DNA of 64,000 bases from Crossaster papposus (GCA_037893245.1 JBAIAA010000669.1:496001-560000), one strand, 5' to 3'. Positions 45,659-57,400 are shown, counted from the first letter of the stretch. Made by a program: numbers and translations. The notes: generated from the sequence alone by a model not told the origin.

Positions 45659-46620
45659 ATTGCCTGCTAGGCGCTGCTGCCTACTTGAATCAAGTTGCAC
45701 CTGATATGGGGCCCGTGCACAAGTACCCCCTCATATCATACATCTTATCGGACTTATCTGACAATTTAAGTGGCTGGTTCATGGGAAATAATTCCATACA
45801 CGGACACCACTTGACACCCAGTGCACAAACACCATTAGACTTGTGTGAAAAAAAGTGTTTTCTCAGTAAATGCTTTGATATTTTCTGAGCTAAACTTGAC
45901 TTTTTAGGATATGTTATTGCTTTCTGATCAATAACTGATAGGTCGAAGTAGATTTTGTATAGTGATTTCCCCTTTTATAGATTTCTATCCAGTTCTCGCT
46001 ATTATATTTATAATGAAAAGGCAATTGTAATTGACAGCGAACAAAGTTATGACAATAAAAGAACATTGTGGTATGGTAACTTTGAATGCAGTAGTTGTTG
46101 TTGAGGTATATACAGGGCGAGGTAAAAAAAAAGTGACTGATTTTGATGTATATTCATGATCTGTTCATTTCATGATGAAGTCACATACAGTTTGCCAAAA
46201 AATGATTTCAATATTTGAATACAAATGATCTAATACGATTATTAACCTTTTTATGCAAGAAATCTGAGTTTTATTGTGGAATTGTTTGAAAAAATAACAC
46301 ATTATGATCAAGAACGTGCATTTTTTTGACTAAACAGCCAATTTAACATACTACAAATTTCCTCGATCGAAATATTCATTTTCTGCGTAATGAGATTCCT
46401 GTTGGATAACAGTAGATTATCTGTAAATAAACAACACTTTGTATGTGTTTGATGTATATTTACACAAAATGTTGTATTTTGAGAAAGTGGTTTTGTAAAT
46501 TTATATTATCTGTATAAATTAACACTACAACACGAAAAATTTATGGATTCGTGATGATATTTTCCAGCTCACATTACCGTAATTTTACATCCAAAATCCG
46601 TTAATCTAAAATACGACGAT
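45659..46620. other. 3' flank B of gene 5
   Basis: No gene is seen. It matches 38035-39180 but lacks a stretch of about 250 bp: at about 46046 the sequence joins AACAAAG to TTATGACAATAAAAGAAC. Landmarks are TTTTCTGAGCTAAACTTGAC, ATGATGAAGTCACATACAG and AACAACACTTTGTATGTGTT. Confidence 0.63.
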
Positions 46621-47560
46621 GGTTTGTTATTTTACAGGTGAACATTATTGTACCCAAACAAATACAGGGTACCTTGTCAGAATCGCTATGAGCATTACTC
46701 TTCTCGATCATTTGATTTATGGACCGAAGGCTGGTGGCCTATTGTGGCCTATGTACAAGTGTTTTTACTTTTGTGTTTTCGGAAGTAAGAGGTCGATTTT
46801 TTTGCTCGATATTTCTCTTTAACGTAATGCAATTGTTCAGTTTCAACAAATTGTGATACTACGTATATCGTAACAAATTTACAAAGGCCTTTTCATAGAA
46901 GGACTTTCTTAATAGAAATAAATGTACCGAAATAATTGTAAAAACCCAAAATTTTAAACACTGATTTGCCTATTCGAGGGGTCCGGAACTGCGCCACTAG
47001 CTAGCTTCAGGCTCCATTCACGGGGAACTATATTGTACGCGAGACAACTCGTACGCAGATTGGTCAACTCGTACGCAGATTGGTCAACTCGTACGCAGAT
47101 TGGTCAACTCGTACGCAGATTGGTCAACTCGTACGCAGATTGGTCAACTCGTACGCAGATTGGTCAACTCGTACGCAGGACAACTCGTAGGCGGTTCAAA
47201 ATTGTGTTTAACAGGTGGCATTGATCAATTAAAAAGGCAGATACTCTGGGGCATCCAAGACGAATCTGTACGATTTTTGGCTTTGTTAACCTTTTTGGCG
47301 GCCTCATACACATTTTCGTCGACAATTTTTATTCCATTAAATGTAACGATGTACAATTAAGTTGCATGGGATTCAGTCTGTTCAGGTTCTTTCGGTTTTT
47401 AAGAATAAGCTTAAGACTTTTCTTTTTACAAAGGCATTCGTGTAAGATTGTACTATTGTTCATTTTACATCTTGGTTTTAATTTTGTAATCATCCCCACT
47501 GTAGTACTGAACTTGAATCAAGGACATTGTGGATGATTTACGTGGTAAAAATATGATAAT
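46621..47560. other. Spacer with a 20-bp tandem array
   Basis: Apart from the array at 47044-47185 this spacer has no match elsewhere in the window and no supported gene. The array consists of seven units of CAACTCGTACGCAGATTGGT, nearly identical, followed by a degenerate unit. Open frames across it arise because 20-bp units cycle through three stop-free frames. Confidence 0.7.
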
Positions 47561-48095
47561 AGTCTTTTCTGCAAATTGAGACATGTGTAATGTCCATTAT
47601 GGACTTCCGTAGCTTTACGCCGACGGCTTGCGCGCGCACATTGTCTTCTGAAAGGATCGGCTCCTTTCAGATGACAATGTGCGCGCGCAAGCCTTCGGCG
47701 CTGCCTTTACATTCACTAGCGCGAGTTAAAAATAGCACTCGTTTTCCCCCATAGTGCTAGTGAGTAAATTGTGCTATACTGCGCAGTTGTTACACAAATA
47801 CATGTACACAGAATGCTGCGGCAGTCGATACCTTGTCCGATAAGTAATCACCTGACCTTCACCGAAAGAAATTACCGGCGGTGGCACACACCCGCACCCG
47901 GGAATAGAATGTGGTTGAAGACCCCATCCAATTGACGGATCAGTTTTGAAAAGTGAGTATATTTTACCATGGAGGTATATTGTTGTACAGTACACGTTGC
48001 ACAGATATGTCGGATTGAGTGTTTTGTTATTGAAATAGCATAGAAATCTTGCCTGATTCTTGATTCGTAAGAGAAGGAACGATTAGCTATAGTCT
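47561..48095. repeat. Module C spacer, copy 6, with hairpin
   Basis: Landmarks are GACTTCCGTAGCTTTACGCC, CATTGTCTTCTGAAAGG and TGGTTGAAGACCCCATCC (47912). At 47618-47656 and 47662-47700 a 39-bp segment is repeated as an inverted copy with two mismatches and a 5-base loop. The other C copies have only the left arm here. Confidence 0.8.
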
Positions 48096-48103
48096 GTTGG
48101 CAT

Positions 48104-50828
48104 GGGTCCTACTACCCTGGCCTAGAACTCTGGGTCCCCCGACGCCCGTAGCCGTAGGGCAGAGACCCATAGATAGAGAGGGTTTTTACAGGTTAACCGC
48201 CGTTAAACAATAGAAACCGTGCACAAATTTCGGGCAATAACTCCATACTGCCGCACGGTCTACCCCAACCAAAAATTTGTATGAGTATTTTATCAACTCA
48301 CACAGCCGCTGCCTACCAAAAACTGGTCGAATCTCGGCCAATTTCTGTAAAAAAGGTGAAAACTATCCCCGTTCCGCAAACGCGATTGTTACAAGATGGC
48401 AAATAACTCGTGCGTAATTTCAAGCTGCAGCCACATGCGCATTAGCCGTTTTTGAAACACAAACTTGAAACTTTATCTTGCGAGGCCTCATTCATACAGT
48501 TAAGCAATGCGCCGGAGGCACATCCACAAAAGACCGAAGCCAGGGTTTGGAAAACAGCCCTGTAATCGTTCAGAGAAGCCATGTGATTGGTCCGCACTGA
48601 CCCCGGCCGGGGTGCGATTTTTTCCCCCGTACCACTAACGCGTCAATTTGTCCGTTTCATTCGAATGGGGCGACTTGAATGGAGACCAAAGCGCGCGCTT
48701 CAATACGAATCGATTTCGATACGCGCGGAACGTAAAGACCAACGACGTCGACAGCCATAATTCACCAAAATTAATGGATACAGTCCCTAGTTAATTGTAT
48801 ACAGTCCCTAGTTTTTCGTATACACGACTTTTATACCTTTTTCTATTAACCCAAATTATTGGTTAATAATCTCATCTAGATAGGGTCTTATAGACAAAGT
48901 TATAAAAGTCTCCATTCAAGTCGCCCCATTCCAATGAAACGGGCAAATTGACGCGTTAGTGGTACGGAAAGAAAAATCGCGGCCGGGGTCACGGTACCAA
49001 CGTCGTTATCCAATGTCGTTATCTTGTAACAGTCGCGTTTGCGGAACGGGCATAGTTTTCACCTTTTTTACAGAAATTGGCCGAGATTCGACTGGTTTTT
49101 GGTGGGCAGCAGCTGGGTGAGTTGATAAAGTACTCATACAAATTTTGGGTTGGGGTAGACCGTGCGCCAGTATGGAGTTATTGCCCAAAATTTGTGCACG
49201 GTTTCTATTGTTTAACGGCGGTTAACCTGTCAAAAACCCTCTCTATCTATAGGTCTCCGCCCTACGGGCGTCGGGAGACCCAGAGTTCTAGGGGTAGGGT
49301 CCTACTATTCACCGACAACACACCGACAACACGCACAGCACCGACAACACACCGACAACACATCCAAAATGTACTCTATATTGACAAAAAAGGTTTAGCG
49401 CTGTAATATACTGTTTTATACACGATACAAAAGAGTGTCATTGTGCTTGAGGTTACATTTCTTTTGTAAAAATGATGGTGTTTTTTTTTACGCGAAAAAA
49501 TTTCTTTAAGTTTAACCAGCACCGTCAGTGCACGGTCGTTGGCCGCCATCTTGCCTTTGCGCGGAGTTGGCCTATACCATTTTATGTACAGGTGTACATT
49601 AAATTACATGTCATACACAACTGAACAGAGGGCGCCCTGTACGGTTTTATGCTGACTTAAAGTTAGTTGAAATGGAAGATTGGTTTTGATATGACATGGC
49701 CTACTATGCTTTGTTTGACAACATTTAACATTCGAGTACTCTGGTACGGTAGGATAATTATCAATTTTTTTAATCAAACTTATTTTTGTAATTTTAATCA
49801 AAATAATATTTATTAATTACCTAAATAAATTGTTCCCGTTCTCTATTTGAATTGTTTTAATAGTAGCAGGCCCCCGGCCCCTAGTATAGCCTACTATTAC
49901 TAATGTGTGCTCGTAATTTGTTTTGAATTTTGAATTTTAGGAATAGGCCTATAAATAAATTATTTGCTTTCAAACATTTTTGCACTGATTGACCTTCATT
50001 TAAATTAAGATAATAAGAAAACGGTAGTGTCAGGTTGCAAACATTAAAGCTATGGCAGTTCAGGCAATCAAATCAAATAAAACATTTTGAACTTTGGTAT
50101 TTCCTGTGTTTTATTTTACTTAATGATTTTTTTAAATTCGAATACAACTAAGTAATAAATTAAGATAGAAATATAATGTTCTTATAAAACTAATGTAGGA
50201 AATGGCAAGTATTTCAACAAACTTTTATGTTTTCGTTTTAGTCATGGTATACAATATATTAAACATTAAATTTGGGGGCTGGTGTTGATCAAAATACATT
50301 TTTTTTGTTAATACAACTTGTAAATTAACTGGAATAATTAATCAAAAATAGAAATCGAATCACTATGAACATTATCTTACTAAAGTACTCGGTTGTCTCC
50401 CCATATAAAACAAAGCATAGTATAGGCCATGTCATATCAAAACTCGCCTTCCATTTCAACTAACTTTAAGTCAGCATAAAACCGTATAGGGCGCCCTCTG
50501 CTGTGTATGACATGATAATTTAATTTTCTTCACACCCATACATAAAATGGTATAGGCCAACTCCGCGCAAAGGCAAGATGGCGGCCAACGACCGTGCTGG
50601 TTAAAGATTTTTTTTCGTGTGATAAAAACATCATTTTTACAAAAGAAATATAACCTCAAGCACAATGCCCCCCTTTTGTATCATGTATATTACAGTGCTA
50701 TAACTTTTTTGTCAATATAGAATACATTTTGGATGTGTTGTCGGTGTGTTGTCGGTGCTGTGCGTGTTGTCGGTGTGTTGTCGGTGCTGTGCGTGTTGTC
50801 GGTGTGTTGTCGGTGAATAGTAGGACCG
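48104..50828. mobile_element. Long-TIR element with 8-bp target duplication
   Basis: The termini GGTCCTACTATTCACCGACA (left, split by a nested element) and TAGTAGGACCG (right) are flanked by GTTGGCAT at 48096-48103 and 50829-50836. The arms (about 49305-49715 and 50405-50825) pair over about 400 bp and include short ACCGACAACAC minisatellites (49310-49366, 50738-50815), GTCGTTGGCCGCCATCTTG and GGGCGCCCT. The centre (49716-50404) is AT-rich and without a gene. An 8-bp duplication fits hAT-type transposition, but no transposase is present. Confidence 0.88.
48112..49296. mobile_element. Second palindromic element nested in the left TIR
   Basis: It begins CTACCCTGGCCTAGAACTCT and ends with AGAGTTCTAGGGGTA. 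It is flanked by GGGTCCTA at 48104-48111 and 49297-49304. Almost the whole element is one inverted repeat: 48112-48406 pairs with 49007-49296, and 48590-48690 with 48905-49000. It is non-coding. Confidence 0.88.
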
Positions 50829-50836
50829 GTTGGCAT

Positions 50837-52190
50837 AGCTGTTGTCAGGGCGACATTAGGTTTGTTTGCTTGTCCGTGTCCTTCCTCCATGGTGCCGGTG
50901 TCGTACTAAAACCAGACTCCTATGAAAATCGGACCCGTTTTTCTTATTGGTTAAACCCTCTCACGTGAAAGATCACGCTCCTAATTAGCTCCACTTAAGC
51001 ATGCGCAATACTACCAATAAGTCCAGATTTCAACTTAGTCTAAAATTCATTCTCCATCGGCCATAGTGGGTTTATTTAGATGTCTGTATATAGTCCGTGC
51101 TTTAACTCGTATTCCTCTTGTGGCCAAATTGTACCAGGTCCTGTTTTTTTCATTACAAAAATAGGTAACCGGAGCACGTCTTTTCAATAGCTTGTTTATA
51201 ATCAAAATAAGTTGTTGATATTTGACAGATGACAATAAATCGACAGAATAACGACTATAATTTATTATCATTTAGACTGTAAACCTTTCAGCAAGACGCT
51301 TGATGAGAAAATACCTATACGAATAATTACCTTTAATTGTGATGTTTGTGTTTCTTGGGAATTTTCGTCCCGTTGGACAGACTATTAAAGGACAAATGCC
51401 ACATGGAGCCATGCACTTCAATACACTTCAATACATGTAAACAAACTGCGTTATCTACACAAATCAAATAGCAGGCGCTACATGTACATCCAATCGCTGC
51501 CTTGTCAAATACATAATACCCGGAGCGCCGGTGGGAGTTGTTTGTGCACCCTGCCCACCGTGTGCTGTACAGTTAAATTGTAAAAATCACACTCTGCGTT
51601 CAGTAAACCCACCAGGGAATTCCCCATTTGTAGGAGAGTTTAAGGGTTTTTACTTTCGAAACCAGCATCAATGTAAAATTTAAAGTCTAAATGATGTTTT
51701 CCTGAGAGTCGTATACAAATTTCAAAGTGAATAAAGAAATTGGCAAGGCAGGACTCGAACCTGCAACCTCCAGAATACCGCTCTACCAACTGAGCTATAT
51801 TGCCCTATTTTGGCGGTCTCCCAAATTGTCGCAGTATCTTTGTTAATAAAAGGTAAACTTAGCTTCTTGTCGAAAAATAATGTTTAATTTGGACTATTTA
51901 CTTGTACGTTATGTGGCGTCTCTCGTTCAACACAATTTCACGGAGCTGCCGACATTAAATTAAATTTTACCCACTAAAATGTGAATATGATTTATATTCC
52001 CATCCTGTTTGGGTGAAACATACTGCATACTATTAAACATTGAGTGTATAAGAGCAGTTTTTAGGAATGTTTCAGCTTTTTTAATTTTTAATTTGTACTT
52101 TTTGTTGAGCTCATGAATAATGCATTTTACGATCCAGTCTGATAAAACTAGCATAAACCTTATGTCGCCCACGGAGCCTGAGGAACAGGT
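50837..52190. other. Spacer with a tRNA-like sequence only
   Basis: No protein gene is supported. The sequence is not repeated elsewhere in the window. Module C resumes only after about 52190 (TTTGATCCTGAATCTAAACC), so this stretch may belong to a larger insertion whose ends were not found. Confidence 0.5.
51741..51806 (-). tRNA. tRNA-like sequence (probable pseudogene or SINE head)
   Basis: On the minus strand a D-arm/A-box (TAGCTCAGTTGGTAGAGCG) and a T-arm/B-box (GCAGGTTCGAGTCCTGC, perfect 5-bp stem) are both canonical. The outer ends (GGGCAA and TTGCC) pair partially. Only about 15 bases separate D-arm and T-arm, about eight fewer than needed for an anticodon arm plus variable loop. It therefore cannot be a normal tRNA. 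The RNA polymerase III promoter boxes look intact. No anticodon is assigned. Confidence 0.6.
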
Positions 52191-52393
52191 AGAACACACT
52201 GGGTCACATCATTATTTGATCCTGAATCTAAACCTCTACAATTTGCCCTGCCAAATTTCGTGTAAAAATGACCAAGAAAATGTGATCTTCTCAGTCAAAA
52301 TGACCGAGAGAAATGTAATTTTTGTTGACTCGGAAAAGTGTCATTTTGACAATAAAAAGGATAAAGCAATTATTCAGTCTGACCTAAATGTAT
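52191..52393. other. 5' flank of gene 6, distal part
   Basis: CTGAATCTAAACCTCTACAA, ACCAAGAAAATGTGATCTTC and GGAAAAGTGTCATTTTGACA correspond to the palindromic block at 24840-24975 and 58290-58430. No gene is seen. Confidence 0.6.
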
Positions 52394-52525
52394 AGTGTGC
52401 ACATTACCCTACAAATAGGGGTGTAATTGGATATCCTTTGTCTTCTGTCTGAAGATAATGGTGACAAAATAAGAACAGACAAAATAGAGCCAGTTATAGT
52501 CATATTTATAGGGCTGGTGTGCACC
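52394..52525. mobile_element. Palindromic MITE, copy f
   Basis: GTGTGCACATTACCCTACAA at the left and ATTTATAGGGCTGGTGTGCAC at the right, with an internal deletion around the central hairpin (GTCTTCTGTCTGAAGATAAT). It ends about 80 bases before the ATG of gene 6. Confidence 0.8.
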
Positions 52526-52605
52526 CTTCTCAACCTAAGCCCCTTCCTGGCACTGAGTAATAGTCGAAACTGATTTTTGTTCTTTGTAAGGAGGATACAC
52601 TCACG

Positions 52606-54516
52606 ATGGCGGAGGCTGCAGCCCGAACCGTGTTGGACACAATAAGCCAGGGGCACCTGGAATGTCCGATCTGCTGCGATAGATTCAAGGATCCTAAGAT
52701 GTTAGACTGTCTTCATAGCTTCTGCCTGAACTGTCTGGGTATGATGGTGAACAAAGAGACGGCGGAGAGGGAAAAGATAATATGTCCAGTCTGCAGGAGA
52801 GAGACGGTCGTTCCTGAGTATGGAGTACAGAGTCTGTCTTCTAGCTTCTTCCTGGTATCTCTTGTCGATGAGATAAGCAAACAAGAACAGTTATTAGGAA
52901 AGATTACTACTATCAGTGCGATTTGTGAATCCTGTGAAGAAGGAAACGAGGCCGTGTTAAGATGCCTCGACTGCAAGGAGAACATCTGCAAGAAATGCCA
53001 AGAGGCGCACCGTCGCTTGAAGTCCACCAACGACCATCGCATCATTCAAGCGGAAGACTTGGACAAACCGAGGGCTTCACCAACAGATGCTACTAAAACT
53101 GCCACACCAAAATGTAGAAAACATAGTGATCAGGCCATATGCTTTTACTGTGAGACTTGTGATGTGTTGATTTGCGCCATGTGTGCTGTAACTGAACACC
53201 GAACAACGGAACATAAGTTAATTGGTATCGGGATCAAATCATTCCGTGAGAGTGTCGAGGACATATTGCAAAAGTTCCAGAAAAGCAAAGAGCAATTTGC
53301 ATCAAACGAAGACTCCATCAAACATGCACGGAATATATTGCAAACGAAACTGGCTCAGGCTTGCAGTGATATTTCTGCAAAAGCCGAGGCAGAAATTGCT
53401 AAAATCAGAAGCAAAGCAAAGGTAATCACCGAAAATGTGAATAAAATCGGTCAGGAGAGAGTCGGTGAGTACGAAAAGGCGCTCGTGTACAACCGTGACC
53501 AGATGAAACGCGCAGATCAGATCGTCACGGCCGTAAACGACTTGATGAGTCAAGTCGATGATTTCGAGCTTTTGGAACTCAAACAAAAGGTGATGCACAA
53601 TTTAGAATTACAGAAGGAGCTCAAGTGTGAATCGGCAAAGGTGGATCTTTCGTTCATTGGGGTCAAATGTCAAGATGTCGTCAGTGAACAGGATCTTGGC
53701 AAGATATTGCTTAAAGAGAAGTGGCAGGTGAAGGAAGAAATCGGCAAGGAAGGAAACGGTGACGGGGAATTCCAAGTCGCCACAGGTGTTGCATGTTTCA
53801 GCAAAGGGGACATTGCTGTGACAGACATAAAGCTGAATCGACTATCGATATTTACCTCCACTGGACGTTTCAAAACTTCGGCCGCTCAAAGCGGTCATCA
53901 GCTGGACGCTCCTTTGGGCATTGCTGTCACCTCAGATGATCTGCTTTTTGTCACGGACAAAAATAAAGTGAAGGTTTTTGACGGCAATCTTCAGTTGATT
54001 CGCGAATTCACACCATCTAAGAAAGAGGCAAGACAAGTCATTTAACCTCTATTGCGCTAGACGCAGCTGGAGAACGACTAGCTGTGGCTGACTCCGGCAG
54101 GAAAGTTGTTTCTGTGCATTTGCTTGATGGCTCGTTAGTAGCAACTATTCCAAATGAAAATGTGACATTTTATTTAGCGATGGATAATATGGAGCGCCTG
54201 TTCATTTCTAACTACGAAAATAAAACCCTCTCCTGCGTAGACCTCAAGGGCAATGAGCTGTTTAGTATCAAGACACTTGTGGACAAAAAAATTGGCGAGT
54301 CCAACTGGGATCTTTTTTGACAGTCACGGCTACTTTAATGTTGCTGTTCATCTCGGTTACAGGGGAACCGCAACAATACAACAGTACGACCCAAATGGAT
54401 TAATGGTAGGAACTGTAGCCGAAAAGCTGTACAATCCGATACAAATGGCCTATACACCCACAGGCGACGTGGTTGTTGCAGACAGACATTCCATCAAGAT
54501 CTTGCAGCGGATGTGA
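52606..54516 (+). pseudogene. TRIM-NHL gene 6, two compensating frameshifts
   Basis: Homologue of gene 4 with start ATG 52606; RING, both B-boxes, coiled coil and NHL blades 1-2 are in frame. At about 54031-54044 there are five extra bases (GCAAGACAAGTCATTTAACC against GCAAGTCAGTTAACC), and the first frame stops at 54045. About 250 bases later (54284-54291) the A run after GAC has seven A where gene 3 has six, and this +1 brings the original frame back for the last two blades, to 54516. Blades 3-4 are therefore out of frame and hit a stop. The A-run change could be a sequencing error; the 5-bp change looks like a local duplication. The coiled coil also lacks two residues (ASN/GDA region near 53230). 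Closest relative is gene 3. Confidence 0.88.
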
Positions 54517-55690
54517 ATTGCCTACGAGGCTCTACTACTTACTTGATTCAGAGCCAACCACATCTGCTATGGGCTCCATGCTCAAGTACCCCCTCAGAGG
54601 AAAGAAAAGGCGAGCTGGGGGAGTCATTAGACGACTTCAATTTAAGGCCGTTTTCTAAATCTCAGCTTCGTCGCCGTCTGTGGCTTCGTTTAGCAGTTTG
54701 ACAATGGTGATGGGGCCGGAGATTATTTAGGCTAACCATCAAGTGCGTGCCGAGATTTATCACTGAGTCGGGGGCAAAAAATCTCAGAAATTATTATCCT
54801 TGATGTGTGAGGTGCTGGCAACCGCTTAGACTCGATCGTCTCGTTCCCGTAGAGTGAAATTGAGTTTTCTAGAGTGAAGGCAACTCCCAAAAAGTAAAAA
54901 CCTCTCAAAAAGAGTAAATGTTCACTCTTCCGAGGAACCTTATAAAGGACAACTATAAAAGAGCTGTCTTCATAATTTATGGCTCCCGGAAAGAGTGAAC
55001 ATGCAGTTACTCTTCTAGAGTGGTTTTCCCTTTTTGCTGTTTTTTACTTTGAAAAAGAAATTTCATTACTTTTTTTGTTAGTGAACCGTTCATTTGTATA
55101 CATTGAGAGTGTTGATCTGTGTTTAGGTTTCAACACATCCAGGGGGACATGCGGCGCCGCGTTGATTGTTTGATCGGAGCTGCTAAGTTCCCAGCATACT
55201 AATAACGCGGTCCTGCTTGAGTTGGTGGCACATGTGGACATCATACGGCGCCTCGCTCGTGCTGCGCGCTGCATCGGCCCTGGAGTAGTTTATTCGACGA
55301 CAAAACATGTTCCTTATAACTTAATCTGATGTCTACTGAAACTTTACTTCCAAGAGCTTAAAGGTCCAAAAACCTAATAAAATCATAATAAATCACATGA
55401 TGTGACATCACATGACTACCGATGACGTCATCGCGACAAAAAGGATCGATATTTGGCGAAACAGCTCTTGTTTTCGTTAATTCTATATTTTTGGCTCGCT
55501 AGTTGAACCAAGTTCAGAACTGAAGAGACTACAAAATAACTATTTATGTATGTAGTATGTAGTAGGTGTGAGTTTGTATCCGCATTCAAATAGTTAACGT
55601 AGAACAATAGAGGACAATTGACATAAAGTCCAAGATTATATATTTGTGTACAAAACCTATGAAATGCCTTCAAAAAACGTTAAAGTACTG
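54517..55690. other. 3' flank A of gene 6
   Basis: No gene is seen. It is collinear with 19594-20630, with the AGAGTGAA cluster at 54850-54960 extended by a further unit (54985-55085), and GGGGGACATGCGGCGCCGCG at 55140. Confidence 0.65.
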
Positions 55691-57400
55691 TACTACAAAC
55701 AAAAGAGAGAAAATATGGGGTCCATGATAAAAGGTGTTTACACACATGGGTGTGTAGGTTTCTAAATTTGGTACCCTGTCGAGACCTATAAACACCATGG
55801 GGATAATGGGATTCGGGTCTCCACAGGATAATTTCTATAGATCAGTAGGTCTTCAAAAGAAATTTCAGAAAATGTGTTAAAATTACTCTATTTCCCGCAA
55901 AGAGTGAAAATTCACTCCATTCGAGTGAAAATTCACTCCCACAGTCTGAAACTAGGGACCAGACGTTTTAGAGTGAAATTAATTTACTCGAAAAAGATTG
56001 AAATCTAATCAAATTTCACCGAAATGGTACAATTTTTAAGTGTGTTTCAATCTAAATTTAGAGTGAGGTCCACTCTAAAGCGTCTAGTCCCTAGTTCCAC
56101 TCTTTGGAGTTTAGAGAGTAGTCTGACACCTTTTCTGGCCACTCTTCTGGTACCACCCATAAAATTATTGGTAACATCACTTGTAGTACATCTAATGTCG
56201 TATATCTCATATCTTGCGGGTTCTGTGGAGTTCAGTATGTCGGAGAGACAAAAATTGCTCTAAAAAAAGCGTTTCTACGGTCATCGATCGACTGCCAACA
56301 CCAAGAAACTAGATACCCCAGTCGATCACCCCTTCAATCAGCTTAACCGTTGCATTTCTGATTCTACAGGGCATAGAAGAAATTTGGCCATCGGAGAGAC
56401 TCAGTCCGTCTCAGCCGGGAGAAAGTTTGGATAAATCGTCTTCGGACTATTCAACCACATGAGCTTAACATCCAACTAGGACATGATTAACTTCTATTGT
56501 TTTCTCCCATTTGTCATCTGTTTAAGATTTAAGCCTTGCCAGCAGTTCGTTCTTATTTGTTTTCACTCCTCTGGTTTCCCCTTGTCTATTGCCCTAACAT
56601 TTTCGTGTCTACAGCCAATATGCCTCTGAAGAAGATCTTGTTAAGATCGAAATATTAGGCCCTCTTAACTTATTTTATTTTATTTTACTCAAACTACCTT
56701 AAAACGGGCGGAGATGTGGGTTAGGGTTAGTGTTTGGGTTAGGGTATAATATAGGGTCTATAATTGTATTGTATCACTTTCCAACAAGTGAAAGCTCTTA
56801 GTGCCTCGAATCAGACGACAAATTAAATACCCAGCACGATAAAGGGAACTCCATCTTGCCCCTATGCCATACACACTCGACTATAGGCCATATACACTGT
56901 TTAAACACTGTTTAAAAAGTAGTTTAAACAAGGACAATTCACAAGTCCTAAACAGCGAACAGCATTTGTTTAAGCAGGGCACTTGGACAACCGAGGTTGT
57001 TAAACAAGTTTAACCAACAGCTTTTTAACAGTGTATTGCTACCTGACACATGCCTCGGATACCTGAAGAGAATTCCTGAGATTCCAGGAACAACCATCCT
57101 CAAATTTGTATTCTTGTGGAGACATCTCTTTGGTCTCGTTTACAAAATAGTTAGAAAGTCGAGCACCTTTTCAAAGTGCTTCTATTTCAACCACAATTAA
57201 ATTCCAAGGTTGAAATTTTAACAAAATATACCCTATATTATACCCTAACCCTAACCCAAACACTAACCCTAACCCACATCCAAACCCTAGTTTTTGAGTA
57301 GCTGAGTAACATATATTAAAAATCTATTTCGTGAATTTTTTGTATTACTGTGGATTCCTCTTTGACTCCCATTGTTCAAATTGTGTTCATTGTTTATATT
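55691..57400. mobile_element. Long-TIR element with TTAGGG-like motifs, copy 2
   Basis: The arms are at about 55730-55880 and 56690-56760 on the left and 57225-57390 on the right (GTGGGTTAGGGTTAGTGTTT at 56714 versus AAACACTAACCCTAACCCAC at 57258). It lacks insertion Z of copy 1 but has its own insertion of about 0.8 kb (about 55880-56690) containing AGAGTGAA repeats and a Penelope-like remnant. Confidence 0.65.
56150..56690 (+). mobile_element. Penelope-like element 3' end, copy 2
   Basis: The + strand encodes a recognisable GIY-YIG domain: NVVYLISCGFCGVQYVGET (about 56192-56250), then after a +1 shift in an A run RFYGHRSTANTKK (about 56268), and a tail DSVRLSREKVWINRLRT (about 56397-56450) before a stop at about 56490. 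This is the C-terminal endonuclease of Penelope-like retroelements. The 3' end (about 56622-56665) holds CTGAAGA, the stem AGATCTTGTTAAGATC and GAAA. It is a frameshifted, 5'-truncated remnant. Confidence 0.82.

Noticed and set aside
47044-47185. Regular 20-bp repeats as a regulatory or CRISPR-like array
   Set aside because: Units are contiguous and identical with no spacers. It is an ordinary minisatellite.
51741-51806. Functional tRNA gene
   Set aside because: There are too few bases between the D-arm and T-arm for an anticodon arm, and the acceptor pairing is incomplete.
54020-54300. Intron or programmed frameshift in gene 6
   Set aside because: The interval aligns with coding sequence of the other copies apart from small insertions. 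No slippery site and stem structure is evident at the first shift.
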